The notes under the pieces were generated by a model. It did not search any database. It was not told the DNA's origin and was given only the letters and a program-made list of their open reading frames with translations. From NCBI GenBank assembly GCA_024710355.1, contig JANJUX010000056.1, positions 106,810-170,809 of the forward strand: 64,000 bases of DNA, read 5' to 3'. The position numbers and the translations under genes are program-made. This document shows positions 17,590 to 25,509 of this stretch, one piece after another. Positions within the stretch are counted from its first letter, which is position 1, and each line of letters starts with the position of its first letter. Origin of the DNA: Candidatus Rifleibacteriota bacterium. Its GTDB lineage: Bacteria > Muiribacteriota > Ozemobacteria > Ozemobacterales > Ozemobacteraceae.

Positions 17590-19770
17590 ATGAATTCGAA
17601 GAATTCACTTCTCAGACTGGGAATCGCCGCAATGATGCTCTGCCTTCTGGCGGCAACCTTCATAACCGGCTGCGGCGGCGCCAACTCTTCCGGCAGCGCA
17701 ACGCCAACGCAGCCGTCATCATCCGGAAATCTGCCAGTCTCTTACAACGTTCGGGGAAAACTTATCTCTGATTCTACAAACCTGACTCCCGCAGCTAGCA
17801 TTACTATAAAACTCCTCATGCAAGACCCTGCCACAAGCAATTTTCTTGATACAGGTAAATCAACAGTTACTCTTTCTTCCGGGGAATTTTCTTTCCTTGG
17901 ACTTACAAGAGGCATATACGTGCTCTCGGCGTCCGGCAATGCGACGCTCCAGGACAGTCAGAAACTTCTGGTCATCAATGAATCCAACACTGATTCAAAC
18001 ATCGAAACTGGTAACATGTTTATTGTGCCTGTTGGAAGCACCCCAACAGGCGAAGTAACCCTTAGAGGCAAAACTGTGGCCGACGGGCCTGGCTCAACGC
18101 CCATTGGCGGCCTGACCATAAGGCTTTCTAGATTGGGTACGGACGGAAATTGGGCTCTTATTACCGATAAAATCACACAGTCACTGTCCTCGGGCGAATT
18201 TGTTTTTCTTAAACTTGAGACAGGTACCTATAAGGTCGATATAGACGGCTTTATAAACGGAATCAGCAAGTTCACCCCTTCATCTAAGCTTGCTATAATA
18301 GGAACCACAGCCAATCTTACCGAACTAGACCTGGGAAACATAGTGATGGTAACTGTTCCATCGCCTTCATCTTCTATTCCCACAATCACATTAAAGGGTA
18401 GACTTGTGGATGCTCTGGCCAGTGCGCCAATGAGCGTGGCAATTGTTTCGCTGGATTCAGGCCAGACGACTGTATCAGATGGGCTGGGATTCTTTGAACT
18501 GAAGGGCGTAGAAGCCGGCGTCAGACGGATCAATATTTCCAAACAGGGCATGGCCCCCTTTAACCTTTCTTTTGAAGTCATCAGCAACGGTGTTGCCGCG
18601 ACAGGAGTTTCGTTGAACGGGCAATTATACCCTGTCAATGCTGATGGTCGCACGGTAGATCTTTTCAGTCGGGGTTACGACATTAAGATAACTCTTGATC
18701 AACACTCTTCAGGTAGCCTGATGGGAACTGTAAAAAGCTTTGTCTTTGAAAGCAACAAAGCCACCTACGTAACCGTTCCAGAGCCTAACTATCCATTTGA
18801 ACTCTGGCAGGTCTACCCCGACAATTCTTCGGTAAGACACGGGTCGGTAACCTCAGACGAAGATGGCGAATGGAAAATCGACAATCTTCCACCGTTTGAG
18901 GACAACTCGGCCCTGTGGTTTGCGGTTCCGACAGGAACGAAAGTTGCAGTTTCCCAGGGTCAGACTGGTAACGTCGTGACATTTACCAATTCGTCTTCTG
19001 AATGGGCAGGATACAACCCAGTTCTTGCCTACGGTTACAAAGTTGCATCCGGTAAGACTACCGTTATGGATTTCACCCTTCCAACCTTCCTTTTTAAACC
19101 AGACCCTGTGGTCCAACCGATCAGCGATGCTAAAATGTCAATAAACCCGGCTGCAGTTTACCCTGGCGGATATGAAATTGACCCCAATGTAAACCCACTT
19201 GACAATGTTTATCTTAAATGGACTGGCCCAAATCTGGTTACACAGATCGTTTTGAGTTTCCAGAGGGCTTATAAGAATGCTGCCACACCGGAAGTCCAAA
19301 GAACATTCTCTTCAACTCCAGGGCAGGTATCCTCTGCAGAATTCAAACCAGGCACAATCGGACTTGACTTCGGGCGCTACACTTGGAAGGTCACAGTTTA
19401 TGACCCTGACATACCAAATATGCCACTGGACTCAACTCCTCACCTCTTCGTAGTGTCTCCCTCTGAAAACGATATCACCCCTCCAAACAACACGACGATC
19501 GATTTGGCAGCAGTTGCATATAAAATCACCTTTATTGCGCCAAAAGATGACGAAGCCACAAGCATTTCAATGGAGCTTTACCATGTTCCGGCAGTAGGCA
19601 ATCCCTCCCTGATAGGTGCGCCTGCAAGTGATGAAATAACGACTTCCCCAATCTGGACTTTGACCCTGCCAGCTACCACGGCTGCAGGCAATTACAAATG
19701 GCGTGCAGTCTATAACTATCTTGATGGACAGCCAATGTATTCAGATTTTGCCAACTTGACTTTCAAATAA
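17590..19770 (+). CDS. Large lipoprotein with carboxypeptidase-regulatory-like repeats
   Basis: 726 residues from the ATG at 17590, which has AAAGGAG nine bases upstream. The open frame begins 16 codons earlier but overlaps the DUF192 stop. Signal peptide with a lipobox ending FITGC, so Cys28 is the likely lipidated residue, followed by a Ser/Gly/Thr-rich linker. Three beta-sandwich units resembling carboxypeptidase-regulatory (CarboxypepD_reg) folds follow at about 50-135, 155-240 and 270-345 (VRGKLISD, LRGKTVADG, LKGRLVD; each with S-G-E-F or G-F-F-E-L). The rest looks like further beta-rich, FN3-like segments. Base use is visibly more AT-rich than the neighbouring tad genes. It is last in the tad core operon, before a strong terminator. 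Role unknown; a surface or pilus-associated component is an inference from position. Confidence 0.8.
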   Translation: MNSKNSLLRLGIAAMMLCLLAATFITGCGGANSSGSATPTQPSSSGNLPVSYNVRGKLISDSTNLTPAASITIKLLMQDPATSNFLDTGKSTVTLSSGEFSFLGLTRGIYVLSASGNATLQDSQKLLVINESNTDSNIETGNMFIVPVGSTPTGEVTLRGKTVADGPGSTPIGGLTIRLSRLGTDGNWALITDKITQSLSSGEFVFLKLETGTYKVDIDGFINGISKFTPSSKLAIIGTTANLTELDLGNIVMVTVPSPSSSIPTITLKGRLVDALASAPMSVAIVSLDSGQTTVSDGLGFFELKGVEAGVRRINISKQGMAPFNLSFEVISNGVAATGVSLNGQLYPVNADGRTVDLFSRGYDIKITLDQHSSGSLMGTVKSFVFESNKATYVTVPEPNYPFELWQVYPDNSSVRHGSVTSDEDGEWKIDNLPPFEDNSALWFAVPTGTKVAVSQGQTGNVVTFTNSSSEWAGYNPVLAYGYKVASGKTTVMDFTLPTFLFKPDPVVQPISDAKMSINPAAVYPGGYEIDPNVNPLDNVYLKWTGPNLVTQIVLSFQRAYKNAATPEVQRTFSSTPGQVSSAEFKPGTIGLDFGRYTWKVTVYDPDIPNMPLDSTPHLFVVSPSENDITPPNNTTIDLAAVAYKITFIAPKDDEATSISMELYHVPAVGNPSLIGAPASDEITTSPIWTLTLPATTAAGNYKWRAVYNYLDGQPMYSDFANLTFK

Positions 19771-19778
19771 AGCCAATA

Positions 19779-19817
19779 AAAAAGCTCCGTTTCATGTATG
19801 TGAAACGGAGCTTTTTT
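19779..19817 (+). terminator. Strong rho-independent terminator ending the tad core operon
   Basis: AAGCTCCGTTTCA and TGAAACGGAGCTT arms around a six-base loop, flanked by A-run and T-run, so it can work in both directions. Confidence 0.93.
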
Positions 19818-19900
19818 ACGCCTAAGGATTTTTTCACCACCATGAGAGTATTTTTTCCCTGACGCAATTCAACAATCCGCTTGATTTATAACTAAAAATC

Positions 19901-19916
19901 GAGCATGTTTTTTGCA
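19901..19916 (+). promoter_or_regulatory. Possible sigma-54 promoter upstream of first TadG-like gene
   Basis: GAGCATGttttTTGCA matches the -24/-12 consensus TGGCACGnnnnTTGCA at 9 of 12 fixed positions with the required spacing. The first G of the -24 GG is replaced by A. 50 bases before the ATG at 19966, in a 195-base gap that otherwise holds only the preceding terminator. Confidence 0.4.
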
Positions 19917-19965
19917 TAGATATATTTAGTTACGATTTTGCCTCAACAATACAGAGGAGAGCATC

Positions 19966-22749
19966 ATGAGCTACAAATCCGGAACCCAATTGAATTTGCG
20001 ACTGGGTGGCATTCTTGCCATCTCGATAGCTGGCGCATTTGTTATGATCGGAATGCTTGCCATGGTTACCGACGTCGGCTTCGTTTATTATAGCCAGTCA
20101 AGGCTGCAGACAGCTGTCAATGCCGGCTGGAAGGCGGGCTACGACAAAATGGTCGCAGAGTCACAAAATCAGTCGCCACCGGCTCTTGATGTCCAGACGC
20201 GTATCATCGGTCACGTCAAGGAAGTAATGAAAGCAAACAACTACACTGACACCGAGCTGGCAAGCCTGACGGTCGAATTTGGCCCCAGAAACTTTCTGAG
20301 AGTACACTCGCAGCAGAAAGTCGGCCTCTTCTTCTCCAGAGTATTCGATCTGGCCTACTCCAACGTCCAGGCGACGCGACAAAATCATCAACTCGATGTC
20401 GGCCAGGGGGTAGTACCCCTCGCCATTCCGCACGGCGTCATCAAAGACTACTCACGCAATTCGTTCGGTGGCGAATTGTTTGGTTCTGGCTCGGGCTTCA
20501 AAGAAGGCCAGGCTTATATACTCAAACTTGGCTCCGGTGCCGGGCAGGGGCCCGACGCCCCACCATCTGTCAGAGAAATCGCAGCTCAGGCCGGCCTGAG
20601 TGAAACCGACCCGCTGAAAATGCTCTACATTCCGATGATGAGCGGCCAGGCGCAGCCTCTTAAGGCTTACGGCGTCGTGTTCTGGTGCCTGCGCTGGGGC
20701 AACGATGACCCCGGAACCTATGTTCCGGTTTACTGGCTGATAGGCAACAAGGCAGACGGCGGTCCAGACGGGTCGTTCCTCACTTTCTCGAACCAGAACA
20801 TCAAAGACAGACTTAACGCCGCCGGCGTCACCTATAATGAAATAGATGAAAACCTCGTTGAGAACTACATCAACGCGGCGACCAGAGTCGAAACCCTTGT
20901 CGACCGCCCCAAGGTTGCAGTTTATTCAAATACCGGCAAAGGCTGGGTCGCCAATACTCTTGAAGCAGCCAACATTCCCTACGGCAGCTACAGTATGACC
21001 TACCGCAATGACCTCTCCTATCTGCCGGCCCAGAACACACTCCTCAACGATGCCGGCATGGTCGGCGGCCTTGCTGACAGTTATCATGTCATTCTTACTG
21101 AAGGCGGTGAAAATCTGACCGGCATGCATCAGGGCTGCGCCAGTTATACACTCACCTGCGAAGAGCAGTTTTACAACAAAAGACTGACGAATGACACAAG
21201 CAAACTTGAATATCGCCAGGCGGCAGAAAACCTGATGTGTCCAAGCTGCAGAGCCTATTACAGACAGGAACTCGACTTCGACATAAATAAAGATTTTGCC
21301 AAATACGAAGACAAAAAGAACTTGATATGGAGTACCGGCGGTGTCTTTGCTGCATCTTACAAAGACATTGTTGGCGCAACCGGCGCATGGCAGGATGCCA
21401 GAAACAACTGCCAGTTCAAAAACCGCCGCTGTGCTGACCGTGTCAGCGGCAGTGGCGTTCCGTTCTTCCTGATCGCAAGTCCTGACCCAGCAAACCCGCT
21501 GATGTGTGGCGACGCTGCCACAAACTGCCGCAGCTACACCGCACAATGGAACCTTGCCGCAGCCTTTGCCACCGAGTTCGACAACGCCGGCAAACCACAG
21601 CTGCCACCCCAGAATTCTGACCAGACTTTCACACTCGACCCCGCTGTCGCCGGCTGGTTTGTCAACGCCAACCGACTCCAGAAAATGAAATGGTCGATCG
21701 CCGAAAAACTCAGAGCCCACGTCTTTAGCGGCGGGCATCTGGTTGCAACCGGTTTCACAGCAGAAACACTCGATCTTGGCCTTTACCAGTCTGCCATCAA
21801 TAAAAACTCATCGCCCTACGAAGACAATTGCATGGCCTTTTCCGGCATAAGCTTCAAGCAGTTTCCGTTCAACCTGTCGTGGTATTCAAGCATCAATGCT
21901 CTTGTCGCCGGGACCTCCCAGGCGTTCACGATGTATCCTTACAACGACATGAGAACCCAGGTCAACGGCTCAGCGAACACCCACTCGGCTATCACCAATG
22001 CCTTCGCTTCGACAAAGGCAACGGTGCTGGGCAAAATTACCAACACCCAGATCAAATACCTGTCCGGCACCCTCGGGACCGGAGAATTCTGTTATATCGG
22101 CGGCAGCGTACCCGTCGTCGACACTGAAGTTGCCAGACAAAGCTGCCGCATGCTGCTCAACAACATTCTCAGAGCGTCTCTGAGCACCAAAGAGGTTACG
22201 GGTGGCAACAACACGCCTCTGGCCGGCAAACAGAAAGCCAACTTCGGCCCGATCGATCCGGATAACGTTACCGGTGGTGGTGCCAGCGACTACGAAGATC
22301 GCTTCAAATTCGGTTTCAACGGCCCGCTCGAAATCAATGACCGCCTGATCACCGAAACCGGTAACATGCGTGGACCGACCGATGCCGCTGTCGATTTCAG
22401 AATTAATGGCGACACCACACACACACCGAGCACCAGAATCATCGTTCCGATAACCGACGTACCGCCCGAAGCTCAGGCAAACCAGCCCAAAGCTTCGACC
22501 GTCTATCATATTCAAGGCAAAGACCATCCGAATGGAGCCTACACCCTCGATGACTATGATTTCCAGTCGTCGATCAGAATCATCGGCTTTGCTGAATTTG
22601 AGCTGATCAGTGCTGATGACCCGCGCGCCCGCTCCGGAACGAACTACCTCGATGGCGATGCGGGTGACCTTGGCCCTTACCAGGCCGGCCAGGTCCGCGC
22701 AATATTCATCAGATATGTGGTTAAGCCGGGTGACATACCATTGAGTTAA
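19966..22749 (+). CDS. TadG-like protein 1 with large Cys-rich insert
   Basis: 927 residues. Residues 1-135 are a TadG-like N terminus: short basic tail, one membrane helix (14-42, ending TDVGFVYYSQSRLQTAVNAGW) and a region repeated in the proteins at 23902 and 25510. Residues 149-192 (VVPLAIPHG to YILKLGSG) and 759-927 (NFGPIDPDN, TGNMRGPT, RIIVPITDV, IIGFAEFE, DAGDLGPYQ) appear to be two halves of one extracellular module. Between them lies an insert of about 565 residues with Cys pairs C391/C398, C425/C428, C482/C489 and C514/C521, and a Rossmann-like segment DRPKVAVYS at 313-321. The insert recurs in the protein at 25510. Topology predicts export of everything after residue 42. Monocistronic, with its own terminator. 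Exact function unknown. Confidence 0.8.
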   Translation: MSYKSGTQLNLRLGGILAISIAGAFVMIGMLAMVTDVGFVYYSQSRLQTAVNAGWKAGYDKMVAESQNQSPPALDVQTRIIGHVKEVMKANNYTDTELASLTVEFGPRNFLRVHSQQKVGLFFSRVFDLAYSNVQATRQNHQLDVGQGVVPLAIPHGVIKDYSRNSFGGELFGSGSGFKEGQAYILKLGSGAGQGPDAPPSVREIAAQAGLSETDPLKMLYIPMMSGQAQPLKAYGVVFWCLRWGNDDPGTYVPVYWLIGNKADGGPDGSFLTFSNQNIKDRLNAAGVTYNEIDENLVENYINAATRVETLVDRPKVAVYSNTGKGWVANTLEAANIPYGSYSMTYRNDLSYLPAQNTLLNDAGMVGGLADSYHVILTEGGENLTGMHQGCASYTLTCEEQFYNKRLTNDTSKLEYRQAAENLMCPSCRAYYRQELDFDINKDFAKYEDKKNLIWSTGGVFAASYKDIVGATGAWQDARNNCQFKNRRCADRVSGSGVPFFLIASPDPANPLMCGDAATNCRSYTAQWNLAAAFATEFDNAGKPQLPPQNSDQTFTLDPAVAGWFVNANRLQKMKWSIAEKLRAHVFSGGHLVATGFTAETLDLGLYQSAINKNSSPYEDNCMAFSGISFKQFPFNLSWYSSINALVAGTSQAFTMYPYNDMRTQVNGSANTHSAITNAFASTKATVLGKITNTQIKYLSGTLGTGEFCYIGGSVPVVDTEVARQSCRMLLNNILRASLSTKEVTGGNNTPLAGKQKANFGPIDPDNVTGGGASDYEDRFKFGFNGPLEINDRLITETGNMRGPTDAAVDFRINGDTTHTPSTRIIVPITDVPPEAQANQPKASTVYHIQGKDHPNGAYTLDDYDFQSSIRIIGFAEFELISADDPRARSGTNYLDGDAGDLGPYQAGQVRAIFIRYVVKPGDIPLS

Positions 22750-22765
22750 CGGTCGCCAGATAATT

Positions 22766-22799
22766 AAAATAAAGCGCCAACAATGGCGCTTTATTTTTT
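22766..22799 (+). terminator. Rho-independent terminator after TadG-like gene 1
   Basis: AATAAAGCGCCA and TGGCGCTTTATT arms with a four-base loop, followed by TTTT. Confidence 0.92.
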
Positions 22800-22925
22800 G
22801 GAATTCTTAGAGTATCCTGAACATTGTGCAAAATGTTACATGACATTGAGGTAAACTTACCTCAATTTTGATCTGTTTATTTTCTGCAGTTCTCTGATTG
22901 TGCGGCCCTCTGCCTCCGACCATGT

Positions 22926-22942
22926 AGGTACAGTTCTTGCTT
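22926..22942 (+). promoter_or_regulatory. Sigma-54 (RpoN) promoter for the tadE/tadG block
   Basis: aGGTACagttcTTGCTt: GG at 22927-22928 and GC at 22939-22940 with exactly ten bases between, as the -24/-12 class requires. About 25 bases before the tadE ATG. RpoN control with an enhancer-binding protein is well known for pilin genes of other systems. No RpoN activator is in the window. Confidence 0.6.
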
Positions 22943-22966
22943 GATATTTCAACAGGAGAAAGATTT

Positions 22967-23395
22967 ATGAAAAGAAAAAGAAAAAATGGCCAGGCGATTG
23001 TAGAACTCGCTCTCGTGTTTCCATTTTTCCTTCTGATAATTATCGGCGGGATAATCGACTTTGGCTTTGCGTTCTACAACTTCATCACCCTGCAGCAGCT
23101 GGCGAACGATACGGCTCAATGGGCCGCCGAGCGTTCAATAACCTCTGATGGCGAAATCAGCAACTTCGTGAACAGCAAAAAGCCAAGCTGGTGGAAGGGT
23201 ACCTTTACCATGTATGAGGTTCAAAGGCCATACCTCTCAGACAACTCGAGAATGGTAAAGATTCAGCTTGGCTATGATTCTCCGACCTACACACCTTTTT
23301 ATCAGACCATGCTGCAGGGCACGACGGGCGACACGTCGATAAAACTGGTTGCCTATGCTGCCTACAAAGAGCCAAAGATCGTTAAATCGCGTTGA
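22967..23395 (+). CDS. TadE-like pseudopilin 1
   Basis: 142 residues from the ATG at 22967 (GGAGAA upstream; an earlier start ten codons upstream lacks a site). N terminus KRKRKNGQAIVELALVFPFF is the TadE signature: a basic leader, then a hydrophobic helix with Glu at position 5 after the likely processing point. The rest is a small periplasmic domain of about 100 residues. Substrate of the prepilin peptidase and a minor structural component of the Tad machine by family. First gene after the sigma-54-like promoter. Confidence 0.85.
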   Translation: MKRKRKNGQAIVELALVFPFFLLIIIGGIIDFGFAFYNFITLQQLANDTAQWAAERSITSDGEISNFVNSKKPSWWKGTFTMYEVQRPYLSDNSRMVKIQLGYDSPTYTPFYQTMLQGTTGDTSIKLVAYAAYKEPKIVKSR

Positions 23396-23417
23396 TCAGC
23401 TATACAGAGGTGAAAAA

Positions 23418-23882
23418 ATGAAATCCAAAAGAGGAAAACTGGGTCAGGCAGTTGTTGAGATGGCGCTGGTACTGCCGATCTTTATTTTTGTGGTTATCGG
23501 GATCGTAGACTTTGGCCGGCTCCTCCATTCATGGGCGTCCCTGAACTTTCAATGCGTCAGAGCAGCGCGTGCCGCCACCAGGAGAATTCACCCGCTGATC
23601 GCCAGAAACGTCTTTTCAAAAGACACGCACACACCTCTTGGTCAGGAAGAAACCGTAGAGGGCGTCTGGGATGTCTTCTGGGCCAACCGCTCCCCCTTCA
23701 TGCAGGAAGCTGACTACAACCCGCCGGTTTTTACCGGAGTCGGTGACAGCAGTCGAGTTGTTGAGGTTAAAGCTTCCTATAATCTTACGATAATGACCCC
23801 CATGCTTGGTTCTCTCATGGGAGGCGAAAATAAACCTGGTGCCCTGACGATCCACGCTTCTGCGACCGAACAGAAGGAGTAG
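23418..23882 (+). CDS. TadE-like pseudopilin 2
   Basis: 154 residues from the ATG at 23418 (AGAGGTG upstream), 22 bases after the first TadE gene. N terminus KSKRGKLGQAVVEMALVLPI with the same basic leader plus Glu-containing hydrophobic helix, then the TadE-typical GIVDFGRLLHSWASL. Soluble part unlike that of the first TadE protein. Probably co-translated with the TadG-like gene 19 bases downstream. Confidence 0.85.
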   Translation: MKSKRGKLGQAVVEMALVLPIFIFVVIGIVDFGRLLHSWASLNFQCVRAARAATRRIHPLIARNVFSKDTHTPLGQEETVEGVWDVFWANRSPFMQEADYNPPVFTGVGDSSRVVEVKASYNLTIMTPMLGSLMGGENKPGALTIHASATEQKE

Positions 23883-23901
23883 AAAAAACTGGGGTGGCAA
23901 G

Positions 23902-25473
23902 ATGACTAAACTAAATAAAAGGTTGGGATCTGTGCTCGCAATAGCAGCTCTGTCAGGCATAGCCTTTATAGGGGTCATTGCGATGGTTACTGACGTGGGG
24001 TTTGTCTATTACAGCCAGGCGAAGTTGCAGACCGCTGTAAACGCTGCCTGGAAAGCCGGTTTCGACAAAATGATCCAGATCAAAAATGATGGAAAACCGG
24101 TTCTTACAAGTGTCGACCTCGATGTGGTCAAACAGCATATAATCGAAGTGATCAAGACAAACGGCTATTCTGACGAAGATGCCGCCAGCATGGAGGTAAT
24201 CTTTGAACGCAACAACCGCCTCACAATAAGATCAAAGAAGCGCGTCGGCCTGTTTTTTGCCAGGGCTCTCGATATCGACTCGGCTGAGGTCGCAGCCGGG
24301 AGAGGTAACATGCCTGGCGATTCGGGCGCTGGCATAATACCCCTCGCGATACCGCACGGGGTAGCCAAAGATGTCAGCCCAACCAAATACAGATATGATG
24401 CCTTCGACAACAACGAGAAATTCGCGGTAAGCCAGGAATACCTTCTCAAGCTTGGCGAAGACGACCTGAAATCTTCCGGTGATATAGCTCCCTGGGGTAT
24501 CGTCGCAATCAACAATGGCGAAACCTTCGGTTACGTGGTCGGAACCGAATACATTCTTAAACAAAGCCCCGCGACCGACCCGCTGTCCCCCGGAAACTTC
24601 GGATGTCTTGATCTGGACGGCTCTCAGGGCGGTGGTGCCAATGATTATTATGACTGGATAATCAATGGCTACGATGGAAACCTCAATATTGGCGACCTCA
24701 TATATCCTCAGACAGGCAATATCGCAGGCAAAACCGTCGATGGTGTGCAGTACCGCCTCGACAACGGCATGATCAATATCCGTATCCCGGTTGTAAGCGG
24801 TTTTGGCAATGGCTCGAGCAGCCAGGTCGAAATCATAGGCTTTTTGAATTTCCGACTCACCGGGCATGGCCTTGAAAACGTTAAAGGCGGCAGCGACAAG
24901 GCAACCGTAAGAGCAATTTTTACCGGCATGGTCGACAATGAAGTCGGCAAACTCAAAAAAAGCTTTGGAAGAACCGACCCGGACAATATTGCGACCAATA
25001 CCTCACAGTATGTCGACAACCTCAAATATGGCTTCAGCGCTCCGGTTGACTTTGGCAACATGATTCTGCCCGAAAACGGCAACGCTTCACAGCCAACCGC
25101 AGAAGCCGTCGACTTCAGGCTTGACCCTGCCAACTCCGAACTGGTTACCAGAACCGTAATTGTTCCGATAACTGACGTTCCGTCTGAAATCGGCATAAAC
25201 AACCCTGAAAACCTCAACGCCGAAACAATCTACGATCTCGATGCCAAAGATAACCCGGGCGGGATATATAATCTGGGTGACTATGCATTTGGTTCGTCCG
25301 TAAGGATAATCGGGTTTGCAGAATTTGAAATACTCCCCGAAAGCGATTACACCCGTGTTGGCAAAAACTATGACTCAGGCGACGCTGGCGATCTGGGGCC
25401 GGTTCAACCCGGCCAGGTAAGAGGTCGCTTTCTAAGATACATCATCGAACCCGGAACCGTTCCGCTGAACTAG
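23902..25473 (+). CDS. TadG-like protein 2 with duplicated C-terminal module
   Basis: 523 residues. N-terminal membrane helix about 8-36 (SVLAIAALSGIAFIGVIAMV TDVGF region) and the same 130-residue start as TadG-like proteins 1 and 3. IIPLAIPHG at about 150 leads into an uninterrupted module with NFGCLDLDGS at 232-241, NGYDGNLNIGDL and EIIGFLNF. A second copy fills 354-523 (RTDPDNI, RTVIVPITDV, IIGFAEFE, DAGDLGPVQPGQ). Unlike its paralogues it lacks the Cys-rich insert, so it looks like the base form of the family. I recall TadG-like proteins of Firmicutes with a similar Gly/Asp-rich module, but cannot verify that here. Confidence 0.8.
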   Translation: MTKLNKRLGSVLAIAALSGIAFIGVIAMVTDVGFVYYSQAKLQTAVNAAWKAGFDKMIQIKNDGKPVLTSVDLDVVKQHIIEVIKTNGYSDEDAASMEVIFERNNRLTIRSKKRVGLFFARALDIDSAEVAAGRGNMPGDSGAGIIPLAIPHGVAKDVSPTKYRYDAFDNNEKFAVSQEYLLKLGEDDLKSSGDIAPWGIVAINNGETFGYVVGTEYILKQSPATDPLSPGNFGCLDLDGSQGGGANDYYDWIINGYDGNLNIGDLIYPQTGNIAGKTVDGVQYRLDNGMINIRIPVVSGFGNGSSSQVEIIGFLNFRLTGHGLENVKGGSDKATVRAIFTGMVDNEVGKLKKSFGRTDPDNIATNTSQYVDNLKYGFSAPVDFGNMILPENGNASQPTAEAVDFRLDPANSELVTRTVIVPITDVPSEIGINNPENLNAETIYDLDAKDNPGGIYNLGDYAFGSSVRIIGFAEFEILPESDYTRVGKNYDSGDAGDLGPVQPGQVRGRFLRYIIEPGTVPLN

Positions 25474-25509
25474 TTTCTGACCGGTTCCCGAAGAGAAGCG
25501 AGGTAATAT

